Of a stretch of 24,048 nt of DNA, positions 1 to 6,181 are shown one piece after another (the first letter of the stretch is position 1; every line of letters begins with the position of its first letter). The stretch is from positions 1 through 24,048 of the forward strand of contig DVLP01000413.1 in NCBI GenBank assembly GCA_018715445.1. The letters run 5' to 3'. The notes under the pieces are model-generated. The model saw nothing but the letters and a program-made list of their open reading frames with translations. It had not been told where the DNA came from and did not search any database. A program made the translations under genes and the position numbers. The stretch comes from Candidatus Avipropionibacterium avicola. Its GTDB lineage: Bacteria > Actinomycetota > Actinomycetes > Propionibacteriales > Propionibacteriaceae.

Positions 1-298
1 CCTCAATCGATGCTTCCGTAGCTCCGAAGAGCACCATGCTGCCGACGAACGCGTCAGTGGCTGGGTCAGCGATAGTCAGCACCGCGAGGTCGCCTCGTTC
101 CAGGCCGTCGTGGATCTCGCCTTCGATCAGACCGGTCACCGATGCTTCGGTGTACTCCGGTTCGGGGAGGTGTGCGTAGCTGCGCACCAGCGTGTCGGTC
201 GTTCCGGTCGCGTATGCGGCCGCGTCCTCGGGACGCATCGCTCGCAGGCGCACACGGTTGTTGTGGAGGGGCAGGAGAAGAGCGTCCAACATGTTCAC
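1..298 (-). CDS. GNAT-family N-acetyltransferase, N-terminal part (runs off left edge)
   Basis: About 99 residues are visible from a GTG at 298 (an in-frame ATG lies at 292), with no stop before the window edge. The N-terminus reads LHNNRVRLRAMRPEDAAAYA, the classic first strand and helix of RimJ/RimL-type GNAT acetyltransferases. The later segment GDLAVLTIADPATDAFVGS matches the central beta hairpin in which the substrate side is built. The acetyl-CoA-binding motif would lie beyond the edge, so the substrate cannot be judged. The gene is divergent from the TetR gene at 353, with only 54 bp between the start codons. A TATGTT hexamer on the minus strand sits 6 nt before the GTG, so the message is probably leaderless. 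Family assignment is fairly secure; function (protein, antibiotic or small-molecule acetylation) is open. Confidence 0.75.
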   Translation of the reverse strand, partial: MNMLDALLLPLHNNRVRLRAMRPEDAAAYATGTTDTLVRSYAHLPEPEYTEASVTGLIEGEIHDGLERGDLAVLTIADPATDAFVGSMVLFGATEASIE

Positions 299-299
299 T

Positions 300-342
300 A
301 AACTAACATAGTTTGGATACTGTGGTGAACAAAGTTCGGATA
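300..342. promoter_or_regulatory. Divergent promoter/operator between GNAT and TetR genes
   Basis: The 54-bp gap holds two near-identical 14-bp direct repeats of the form ACAWAGTTYGGATA, at 306-319 and 329-342 (12 of 14 identical, 23 bp apart). Each lies in an inverted repeat: AAACTA and TAGTTT around ACA (300-314), and GAAC and GTTC around AAA (327-337). The first palindrome covers the putative minus-strand -10 (TATGTT) of the acetyltransferase; the second abuts TAGCCT (341-346), the likely -10 of the TetR gene. A TetR dimer on these sites would repress both genes. Inference from sequence only. Confidence 0.6.
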
Positions 343-352
343 GCCTGGTCGT

Positions 353-961
353 GTGAGCTACTGGGACCACCGCAGACCCGTGCACCGAACGCGAGCGGTC
401 GACGTCGATGAGGTCGCCCGCGTCGCCGTGGCGCTTCTCGATGAAGGGGGGCTGCGTGCTCTCACCGTCCGGGCGGCGGCAAGTCGCGTCGGTGTCGCCG
501 CTGCCAGCCTCTACTCGCGAGTCGAGTCCGTTGACGATCTTTTCGACCTCGCCCTCGACAAAGCTCTCGGCGACGATCAGAACCTCACCCAAGTGAGTGC
601 GGAGGGCGAGCTGCCGGAGGTGATGATCGCTTACTACCGGCATCTCGTGCGTCATCGGTGGGCGTGCCAGGTGATCGGAATGCGTGCTCCGAGAGGACCG
701 AACTACCTTGGTCTTTCTGAACGCATGGTCGTTCTCCTTACCGATGCGGGGGCATCTGATCCGCTCGGCGCGGCCTACGTGTTGTCGAACTTCGTGATCG
801 GTAGCGCTACCACCGCACCGATGGTCGGCAGCGAGCGTGCCGCTCCGGTCGACGTGGAGGTCGCGCCCTTGTATGCGCGCCTTCACGACGCGCACGCCGT
901 CGATTCCGAGGCGATCCTGAGGGCTGGGCTGATGGCCCTGTACTCGCAGGCCATCGCATAG
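353..961 (+). CDS. TetR/AcrR-family transcriptional regulator
   Basis: 202 residues, a normal length for TetR regulators. Residues about 18-62 form the DNA-binding domain: VAVALLDEGGLRALTVRAAA followed by the recognition helix region VGVAAASLYSRVESVDDLFD. The remaining part is a helical ligand-binding/dimerisation domain without recognisable ligand specificity; YYRHLVRHRWACQVIG resembles TetR_C families of drug-responsive repressors. The GTG at 353 has no Shine-Dalgarno sequence, but TAGCCT ends 6 nt upstream, so it is likely leaderless. The gene is divergent from the acetyltransferase at 298 and probably controls it and itself through the repeats at 300-342. Its base composition appears less GC-biased than the genes after 1382, in keeping with an acquired patch. 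Confidence 0.85.
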   Translation: MSYWDHRRPVHRTRAVDVDEVARVAVALLDEGGLRALTVRAAASRVGVAAASLYSRVESVDDLFDLALDKALGDDQNLTQVSAEGELPEVMIAYYRHLVRHRWACQVIGMRAPRGPNYLGLSERMVVLLTDAGASDPLGAAYVLSNFVIGSATTAPMVGSERAAPVDVEVAPLYARLHDAHAVDSEAILRAGLMALYSQAIA

Positions 962-1005
962 GCGACGCGAATCGACTATGTGCGGCAGTAGGCGGCGCGG
1001 CAGCA

Positions 1006-1151
1006 TCAGTACCGCCCCGTGCCTATTTCCTGTGAAGAAGACTTAGGTCCTGATCGCAGTTGCGACATCTCCCGGAGAGCGATGAGCAAGGCGAATGCAC
1101 CGAAGGCCAAGTTCAGAACGTGGGCCGGTGTAGCGAGGCCGATCACGGCGC
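1006..1151 (-). pseudogene. C-terminal remnant of a membrane protein
   Basis: On the minus strand a reading frame ending with the stop at 1006-1008 encodes a hydrophobic segment, AHVLNLAFGAFALLIALREM, followed by a short polar tail. This looks like the last transmembrane helix and cytosolic tail of an integral membrane protein. Homology-like character fades at about 1151, beyond which the same frame is merely the antisense of other sequence, and no start or upstream helices are present. I cannot name the family. I read it as a 5'-truncated gene; only the frame and hydropathy support this. Confidence 0.4.
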
Positions 1152-1159
1152 CCCGGAGT

Positions 1160-1350
1160 CGACCACGACACCGGTCACCCTCCTCCATCCCGGTCGAGAC
1201 GCCTGGACACCGGTCGAGCTGAGCGTGCGGGTCCTGTCGCGCATGGGCGGGCCCGCCGAGTTGGTGATGCTGCGCGAGTGCGGCCACTTCCCCATCGAGG
1301 AGCCAGGCCTGTCCGACCTGATCACGACCGTCGTCGATCTGGCCGGGTGA
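1160..1350 (+). pseudogene. C-terminal remnant of an alpha/beta hydrolase
   Basis: The plus-strand frame ending at the TGA 1348-1350 gives TTPVTLLHPGRDAWTPVELS, then ELVMLRECGHFPIEEPG and a short final helix. This is the conserved end of the alpha/beta-hydrolase fold: the strand leading to the acidic residue (D of GRDAWTP) and the loop with the catalytic His (CGHFPIEEPG). The nucleophile elbow (GxSxG), oxyanion region and about 200 N-terminal residues are missing. No plausible start or ribosome site precedes it. It lies 31 bp before LysR on the same strand, suggesting that the intact hydrolase was once its neighbour or target. Confidence 0.7.
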
Positions 1351-1356
1351 GCGGCA

Positions 1357-1395
1357 CTCGCACGATACGGTGGCCTGCATCATGGATCGTGCGAG
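1357..1395. promoter_or_regulatory. Perfect 10-bp inverted repeat flanking the LysR start
   Basis: CTCGCACGAT (1357-1366) is repeated in perfect inverted form as ATCGTGCGAG (1386-1395), with the ATG start of the LysR gene (1382) in the 19-nt interval. It could be an autoregulatory operator or, if transcription starts upstream, an RNA hairpin that hides the start codon. A TACGGT hexamer (1366-1371) may be the -10 box. Function inferred. Confidence 0.45.
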
Positions 1396-2269
1396 ACTCG
1401 AGGCCTTCATCCTGGTGGCCGAGGAGGAGTCGTTCAGCGCCGCCGCGGATCGGGCCGGGACGGCCCAGTCGACCATCAGTTCACGGATCAAGGAACTCGA
1501 ATCCTCCTTGGGTCTGGACCTGTTCATCCGCAACAGCCGGCAGGTACGCCTGTCCGAGGCCGGTGAGGCTGCCCTGCCGGCGGCCCGTACCGCGCTCTCC
1601 GCCCTCGACGCGGTCGCCCAGTCGGTCGACGAGGTGGCCGGGATCCGTCGTGGGCGGGTCCGGCTCGGTGTCGTCACCGGCGCGGAGGTCCCCGAGCTGG
1701 GAGAGGCCCTCGCCCACTTCGCCGACCGGTTCCCCCAGATCGAGTTGGTGATCACCAACGCCTCGAGCGCCGATCTCGAGGTGGCGGTGGCCGGCGGCAG
1801 CCTCGACCTCGCGCTCGTCGTGCGGCGTGGCCCCTCCCCCTTGCGGTGGGAAGGGTTGCTGCGCGATCGACTCATGCTGATCAGCGACGGCACCGACGCA
1901 CGAGGCCGCGGGGGCCGCACCGTCACCATCGCCGATCTGCACGGCAGGCGCCTCATCGTCCTGGACGCCGACGCCGGGTCGCGTGAGGCCATCGAGACAG
2001 CCGCCCGCCGGGTCAACACCCAGTTGTCGGTGGTCGCCCAGGTCGCGACTCCGGGCATGGCCGTCGACCTGCACGAACGCGGGATGGGCGACCTCGTCAT
2101 CCCCAGCAGCGTGGCTCCCGGCCGTGGCCTGCCCGTCGTGGATGAGCACGGCGATCCGGTCTCGATCGACGTCGGCCTGGTGATGCACCCGGTGATCCGC
2201 ACACCGGCCGCCGAACTGTTGCTGCACAGACTTCTCGACGATCTCGGACGCCCCGGCCCGTCATCCTGA
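1382..2269 (+). CDS. LysR-family transcriptional regulator
   Basis: 295 residues from the ATG at 1382, typical for LysR regulators. Residues 1-60 form the winged helix-turn-helix: MDRARLEAFILVAEEESF, then the recognition helix AQSTISSRIKELESSLG and the wing DLFIRNSRQVRLSEAGE. Residues about 90-290 form the periplasmic-binding-protein-like effector domain (GRVRLGVVTGAEVPELGEAL, then DLALVVRRG). A GTG four codons upstream (1370) is possible, but the LysR family normally begins just ahead of the LEAF motif. A perfect 10-bp inverted repeat straddles the start, hinting at autoregulation. Upstream on the same strand is a broken alpha/beta hydrolase, perhaps a former target. The 3' end overlaps the convergent hemerythrin gene by 9 bp. 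Effector unknown. Confidence 0.9.
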   Translation: MDRARLEAFILVAEEESFSAAADRAGTAQSTISSRIKELESSLGLDLFIRNSRQVRLSEAGEAALPAARTALSALDAVAQSVDEVAGIRRGRVRLGVVTGAEVPELGEALAHFADRFPQIELVITNASSADLEVAVAGGSLDLALVVRRGPSPLRWEGLLRDRLMLISDGTDARGRGGRTVTIADLHGRRLIVLDADAGSREAIETAARRVNTQLSVVAQVATPGMAVDLHERGMGDLVIPSSVAPGRGLPVVDEHGDPVSIDVGLVMHPVIRTPAAELLLHRLLDDLGRPGPSS

Positions 2270-3031
2270 CGCGTGCTCCACCCGGCCCGGCCAGCTCCTG
2301 ATCCCGGCCGCGTCGGTGCCCGCCCAGAGCCGTGCGGTCCCCAGTGCCGCGACCGCCGACAGCACTCGTGCCACCGCCCGACAGCACGGCGCCAGACTCG
2401 GCCGTGCCCTGGCCGTGATCACCTCGGACCACTCGACCCCGTCACACATCCACGTGAGGAAGCGAACGGTCTCGGCCGGGGTGTAGCCGATGGCCCAGGC
2501 CTTGGCCTCGAACTCCTTCCACTCGTCGTGGGTGAGCACGCTCGCGGCGATCGCCATGGCGTCAAGCTCCTCGTGCGCCAGATGCCGCAGCAACGGCGCC
2601 TCCAGATCGTCCAGTGCCCGAATCACTGCCCTGGGTTCGGCCCGGTCGGCGACCAGCCCCCGGGCTGCGACCTCGAGGCGCAGCAGCGGCTCGTCGATCG
2701 CCTCGTGTTCGGACTCCATGTCCTCGAGCAGGCGACGGCTCTGCGGAGCGCGGGCCATCAGCAGCGGCCAGAGATGATGGTCCTCACCCTCGTGGTGTCG
2801 CCGCAGCTCGTTGGTGTTCCACAGCAACACCCGACCGAGGGCGCGGGCCCGCCGTCGCGACAGCAGCTGCGGTGACTCCAACAGCCGCCGTGCCCGACGG
2901 AGGTCGCGACGCAGCGCCGCGTGGAACAGTGCCATCGTCACCGGGTCGGCTGGCTTCGCGTTCTCGCGCGCTCCATGGGTGGCGGTGCGGTCCTGGTGGG
3001 TTCTCGACATGCCACCAGCGTGGGCGTTCAC
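2261..3031 (-). CDS. Hemerythrin HHE-domain protein
   Basis: 256 residues from a GTG at 3031; an ATG at 3010 would give 249. The hemerythrin four-helix bundle occupies roughly residues 30-180 and shows the expected non-haem di-iron ligands: FHAALRRDL in helix 1, RRHHEGEDHHLWP in helix 2, EHEAIDEPL in helix 3 and HLAHEELD in helix 4. Such proteins bind O2 or react with NO and peroxide; actinobacterial relatives are linked to nitrosative and oxidative stress. The C-terminal 75 residues (GVEWSEVITARARP onwards) are not part of the core bundle. The gene stands alone, convergent with LysR (9-bp overlap). Just upstream lie two related 20-bp sites (3033-3083) that may be operators. Substrate is not determinable from sequence. 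Confidence 0.88.
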   Translation of the reverse strand: MNAHAGGMSRTHQDRTATHGARENAKPADPVTMALFHAALRRDLRRARRLLESPQLLSRRRARALGRVLLWNTNELRRHHEGEDHHLWPLLMARAPQSRRLLEDMESEHEAIDEPLLRLEVAARGLVADRAEPRAVIRALDDLEAPLLRHLAHEELDAMAIAASVLTHDEWKEFEAKAWAIGYTPAETVRFLTWMCDGVEWSEVITARARPSLAPCCRAVARVLSAVAALGTARLWAGTDAAGIRSWPGRVEHASG

Positions 3032-3032
3032 C

Positions 3033-3083
3033 CAGCGATCTGTACAACCGATCCTTGCGATGGCAGCGATCGGACAATCCGAT
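3033..3083. promoter_or_regulatory. Tandem 20-bp repeats upstream of hemerythrin gene
   Basis: Two sites beginning CAGCGATC and ending CCGAT lie at 3033-3052 and 3064-3083, 15 of 20 positions identical and 31 bp apart (three helical turns). The distal copy contains a perfect palindrome, ATCGGA and TCCGAT around CAA (3069-3083). The proximal copy directly precedes the GTG at 3031, where it would cover the -10 region. This is the arrangement expected for cooperative binding of a dimeric regulator. The regulator is unknown. Confidence 0.5.
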
Positions 3084-3109
3084 GGCGCGGCTCAATCGGC
3101 TCGGTCGGC

Positions 3110-3928
3110 TCAGTCGGAGCGGCGCCGTTCCTCGACGACCTCGACCACGTCGGCGATCGAGTCGGCCACCCGGGTCGGCCGGTACGGGAAGGTCTCGACC
3201 GCGGCGGCCGAGGTGGAGCCGGTCAGCACCAGCACGGTGCGCAGGCCGGCCTCCAGGCCGCTGATCACATCGGTGTCCATCCGGTCACCCACCATCACGG
3301 TGTGCTCGGAGTGGGCATCGATCCGGTTCAGCGCGGTCCGCATCATCAGCGGGTTGGGCTTGCCGACGTAGTACGGCTGGCGTCCGGTCGCCGCGGTGAT
3401 CAGTGCCGCCACCGACCCGGTCGCCGGCAGGGTCCCTTCCGTGGACGGACCCGAGACGTCCGGGTTGGTCGCGATGAAGCGCGCCCCACCCTCGATCAGT
3501 CGGATCGCCCGGGTGATGGCCTCGAAGGAATAGGTCCGGGTCTCCCCCAGCACCACGTAGTCGGGCTCCCGCGAGCCCAGGGTGTAGCCCGCCTCGTACA
3601 GCGCGGTGGTCAGGCCGGCCTCGCCGATCACGTACGCCGTCCCACCGGGTCGCTGCTCACGCAGGAAACTCGCGGTGGCCAGGGCCGAGGTGAAGATGCA
3701 CTCCTCGGGCACGTCGATCCCGCTGCCCAGCAGGCGCGCCCGCAGGTCACGCGGGGTGTAGATCGAGTTGTTGGTGAGCACCTGGAACCGCAGGTCGAGC
3801 CGTCGCAGCGTGTCGATGAACTCGGCAGCGCCGGGGATCGCCTGCTCCTCATGCACCAGCACGCCGTCCATGTCGGTCAGCCATGCGTCGACATGGGCGG
3901 CCTCGGCCGGGCCCGGGGAGATCGCCAT
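3110..3928 (-). CDS. HAD-superfamily hydrolase, subclass IIA (NagD-like phosphatase)
   Basis: 272 residues from the ATG at 3928. All four HAD motifs are visible: motif I WLTDMDGVLV (nucleophile and acid Asp), motif II VLTNNS, motif III Lys in GKPNPLMM, motif IV MVGDRMDTDV. The cap between motifs II and III (about residues 70-185) has the size and GYxLG-EPDYVV-type sequence of the C2a cap of NagD/p-nitrophenyl-phosphatase relatives. It is a cytosolic phosphatase, probably acting on a small phosphometabolite (nucleotide, sugar or glycolate phosphate); the substrate cannot be fixed. The start at 3928 is chosen because TACACT (minus strand, 3940-3935) ends 6 nt before it, a leaderless pattern; an upstream GTG/ATG at 3952 would place the promoter inside the gene. 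Confidence 0.88.
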   Translation of the reverse strand: MAISPGPAEAAHVDAWLTDMDGVLVHEEQAIPGAAEFIDTLRRLDLRFQVLTNNSIYTPRDLRARLLGSGIDVPEECIFTSALATASFLREQRPGGTAYVIGEAGLTTALYEAGYTLGSREPDYVVLGETRTYSFEAITRAIRLIEGGARFIATNPDVSGPSTEGTLPATGSVAALITAATGRQPYYVGKPNPLMMRTALNRIDAHSEHTVMVGDRMDTDVISGLEAGLRTVLVLTGSTSAAAVETFPYRPTRVADSIADVVEVVEERRRSD

Positions 3929-3934
3929 GGCGGC

Positions 3935-3940
3935 AGTGTA
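3935..3940 (-). promoter_or_regulatory. Putative -10 box TACACT (leaderless HAD gene)
   Basis: TACACT on the minus strand ends 6 nt before the ATG at 3928. This matches the actinobacterial TANNNT -10 with transcription starting at or next to the start codon. No ribosome-binding site is present. Confidence 0.5.
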
Positions 3941-4062
3941 GACCCTCGTCACGGCTCAGGAGCGGTCACTGGGCGAGACCGTCACCGGGCTGGGTTCCCC
4001 CTGGACGCCCCGGTCCCTAGCGTGGTGGGCGAGCCCGATCCCCCACCTGATGGAGACCCGTG

Positions 4063-4803
4063 ATGTCCGAGCGTTTCGTCGTCACCACCTACAACCTGTG
4101 GACCAATGCACGCTGGCCGGAGCGGGAGGCCGCCGTACGGGGCTATCTCGACCTGACCCGACCGGATGTGTTGTGTGTGCAGGAACTGCAGTCGCACTCA
4201 CGCGAGGTGATCGACCAGACCCTGACCGGCCACGCCCGGGTCCACGACGACTTCGAGGGCTGGTCCGAGGAGGGCAACATCTGGTGGTCGAACGACCTGT
4301 TCGACCTGGTGGAGCACGGCGCCGAGGACCTCGGTCAGCTGTCCCCGCAGCGACGCCTGTTCTGGGTGCGGCTCAACCACCGCCGGTCCGGGCGGACCGT
4401 GCTGGTCTCGACCGCCCACCTGACCTGGCAGGGCAATCCCCGCGAGCAGGAGGAAGGTCTCTCGCCCCGGGTCGCCGAGACCCGCCGCACCATCGAGCAC
4501 CTGGACCGCCTCGCCGGCGAGCAGGAGCCCGTGCTGTTCATGGGCGATCTCAACGACAGCGCCAATGTGATCCGGCGGCTGCGAGCCGCCGACTACGTCG
4601 ACAGCTTCACCGCCAGCGGGTCCCCACTCGCACCGACCCACCCGGCCCGCCCCACGGCCAACGGCACGCCCCAGGTCCTCGACTGGCAGTTCCACCGTGG
4701 CCCGATCCGCGCCATGACCAGTCATGTCGGCGAATGGTTCCTGGACGAGCTCGCTCCCTCGGACCACAAGCCGGTGGTGGCGACCTACGGATTGGACGTC
4801 TGA
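4063..4803 (+). CDS. Endonuclease/exonuclease/phosphatase-family protein
   Basis: 246 residues from ATG 4063, which has GGAG 7 nt upstream (4052-4055); a GTG at 4060 is less well spaced. The EEP (DNase I-like) fold is recognised by TTYNLW (Asn11, metal site), VLCVQEL (Glu41, metal ligand), VSTAHLTW (catalytic His region), FMGDLNDS (Asp and Asn), QVLDWQF and the final PSDHKPV (Asp-His pair). The family cleaves phosphodiesters or phosphomonoesters (DNA, phospholipids, inositol phosphates). There is no signal peptide or membrane segment, so it is probably cytosolic. Its 3' end overlaps the convergent alarmone-synthetase gene by 19 bp. The precise substrate is not inferable. Confidence 0.85.
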   Translation: MSERFVVTTYNLWTNARWPEREAAVRGYLDLTRPDVLCVQELQSHSREVIDQTLTGHARVHDDFEGWSEEGNIWWSNDLFDLVEHGAEDLGQLSPQRRLFWVRLNHRRSGRTVLVSTAHLTWQGNPREQEEGLSPRVAETRRTIEHLDRLAGEQEPVLFMGDLNDSANVIRRLRAADYVDSFTASGSPLAPTHPARPTANGTPQVLDWQFHRGPIRAMTSHVGEWFLDELAPSDHKPVVATYGLDV

Positions 4804-5546
4804 GCGGACTCCCGACCACCGGGGAACAGGTCGAGCAGTCGGCGGACCACCTCGTCCGACACGGCCGGGTCGAGCGGTGCAGGGTCCGGCTCACCGCGCG
4901 GTCCGTGCACGATCTCGTGCAGGTCCTCCATCTCACGGTCGAGCTTGTCGGCCGCCTCGGCGGCCACCCCGAGGCGACGGATCACGTCCTGGGGGACCTC
5001 TCCGCGGTACTTGTAGAAGATCTTGTGCTCGAGGCTGGCCCAGGCATCCATCGCCACGGTCCTCAGCTGGACCTCCACCGGCACCCGTACCGCCCCGGTG
5101 GACAGGAAGACCGGCACCTCGACGACCGCATGCAGTGAGCGGTACCCGTTGGGCTTGGGGTTGTCGATGTAGTCCTTGACCGTGATCACGGCGATGTCGG
5201 GTTGCCCGGTCAGGGCCTCGAAGATCGCGTAGGTGTCCGAGATGAAGGAGCAGGTCACCCGTACCCCGGCGATGTCGGGGATCGACCGTACGCTGTCCAT
5301 GGTGCGAGGCAGGCCCTTGCGCAACACCTTGTCCACAACGCTTTCGGCGCTCTTGAGCCGGCTGGAGATGTGCTCGATCGGGTTGTAGGTGCTGAGCTCC
5401 TGGTACTCCTGGCGCAGCACCTCCACCTTGGAGCGGACCTCCTGCATCGCGAAGCGGTACGACAGCATCACCCGCCCGAACTCGTCGCGGATCCTTCTCA
5501 TCGTCGCGAGCTGGCCCTCGAGGTCCTGCTCCTCAGGTGTCGCCAT
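4785..5546 (-). CDS. Small alarmone synthetase (GTP pyrophosphokinase family, RelQ/RelA-SpoT-like)
   Basis: 253 residues from ATG 5546 (an ATG at 5555 adds three residues). Synthetase-domain motifs occur in order: YNPIEHISSRLKSAESVVDK (G-loop/ATP region), DIAGVRVTC, VITVKDYIDNPKPNGYRSLH (the YxxPKxxGYRS GTP-binding loop) and VPVEVQLRT followed by AWASLEHKIFYK. There is no HD hydrolase domain and no TGS/ACT regulatory part, so it is a stand-alone synthetase that transfers pyrophosphate from ATP to GTP/GDP to make (p)ppGpp. A short acidic/Pro tail follows the domain. GACAAT ends 7 nt before 5546, suggesting a leaderless transcript. Downstream overlap of 19 bp with the convergent EEP-family gene; upstream on the same strand, 43 bp away, is the pyrimidine-dimer-glycosylase-like gene. 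Confidence 0.9.
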   Translation of the reverse strand: MATPEEQDLEGQLATMRRIRDEFGRVMLSYRFAMQEVRSKVEVLRQEYQELSTYNPIEHISSRLKSAESVVDKVLRKGLPRTMDSVRSIPDIAGVRVTCSFISDTYAIFEALTGQPDIAVITVKDYIDNPKPNGYRSLHAVVEVPVFLSTGAVRVPVEVQLRTVAMDAWASLEHKIFYKYRGEVPQDVIRRLGVAAEAADKLDREMEDLHEIVHGPRGEPDPAPLDPAVSDEVVRRLLDLFPGGRESAQTSNP

Positions 5547-5598
5547 GGCCACCATTGTCCCGGCAGGGCCAAGTCAAGCCCAGGCGGAGCCGGTACGG

Positions 5599-6027
5599 TC
5601 AGGGACGTTCCCAGGCCTCGATCGGTCCGTCGACCACATGGAACAGGGGATGGCACTCGGGCTGGGCACGGCGCAACCGCTGCGCATCGTCCGGGCTGCG
5701 GTCCGCGAGCTTGGCGCCGAGGTGGCTCCACTCGTGGGCGATCTGACCCGAGGTGACCGCAAGGGCGCCCGACTCCCCTGCCGGGCGACGGATCCGGGTC
5801 CGGTCGAAGTGGTAGCCCCGGGCCGTGGCCTCCTCGTGGAGCCCGCACAGGTAGTCACCGATCGCCCCGAGCGGATCGTCCTGGGCCCGGAACCGCTCCA
5901 GCTGGGGATGGTTCCGGTAGCCGGTGGTATCACCGGCCAGCACGGCCTGGGCCAGCAATGCCTCCCGCCAGCCGGCGACCAGGCCTTGGCGGTCCAGGTG
6001 CCGGGGGTGCAGCGACCAGAGCCTCAT
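5599..6027 (-). CDS. Pyrimidine dimer DNA glycosylase/endonuclease V-like protein (Pyr_excise family)
   Basis: 142 residues. The N-terminus MRLWSLHPRHLDRQGLVAGW followed by REALLAQAVL and GYRNHPQLERF is the signature of bacterial Pyr_excise-family proteins, homologues of phage T4 endonuclease V, which excises UV-induced cyclobutane dimers. WREALL aligns with the catalytic-Glu segment of the T4 enzyme (YREL), putting Glu22 at the active-site Glu. The T4 nucleophile, Thr2, is Arg here, so chemistry may differ. The C-terminal part (HPLFHVVDGPIEAWERP) is conserved-looking but unassigned. The gene is divergent from the antiporter gene at 6182 and lies 52 bp upstream of the alarmone synthetase on the same strand. 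GAGG directly before the ATG is too close for a normal ribosome site. Confidence 0.75.
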   Translation of the reverse strand: MRLWSLHPRHLDRQGLVAGWREALLAQAVLAGDTTGYRNHPQLERFRAQDDPLGAIGDYLCGLHEEATARGYHFDRTRIRRPAGESGALAVTSGQIAHEWSHLGAKLADRSPDDAQRLRRAQPECHPLFHVVDGPIEAWERP

Positions 6028-6090
6028 GCCTCGATCCTGACAGACCGGCTCCGGGAGGTACCACCGGTGCCTCACGCTGCGCAGGATTGC

Positions 6091-6173
6091 TAGACTGGTC
6101 GGCGGCAGTCCAGCCGCCCTGGTCCGGGACGACCCGATCAGGCAGTGCAGTCCGGGGACGACCCCGTACGGAG
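6091..6173 (+). promoter_or_regulatory. Promoter and structured 5' leader of the antiporter gene
   Basis: An extended -10 (TGC then TAGACT, 6091-6096) begins a leader of about 80 nt with three hairpins. Hairpin 1 is GGCGGC/GCCGCC (6101-6106 and 6113-6118). Hairpins 2 and 3 share an identical ACGA loop: CGGG/CCCG (6125-6136) and CGGGG/CCCCG (6153-6166). The last stops 3 nt before GGAG (6170-6173), the ribosome-binding site 8 nt before the ATG at 6182. This may be a cation-responsive or translation-controlling leader; it does not resemble the known yybP-ykoY core. Confidence 0.5.
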
Positions 6174-6181
6174 ACCTCCCC

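Noticed and set aside
1481-2227. Long minus-strand open frame (248 codons) inside the LysR gene
   Set aside because: It is the antisense of a clear LysR reading frame, with biased, low-complexity composition and no family features; high-GC DNA produces such frames.
6091-6181. yybP-ykoY (Mn2+) or M-box riboswitch before the antiporter
   Set aside because: The conserved core bases of these riboswitches are not visible; only simple hairpins are. Kept as an undefined structured leader.
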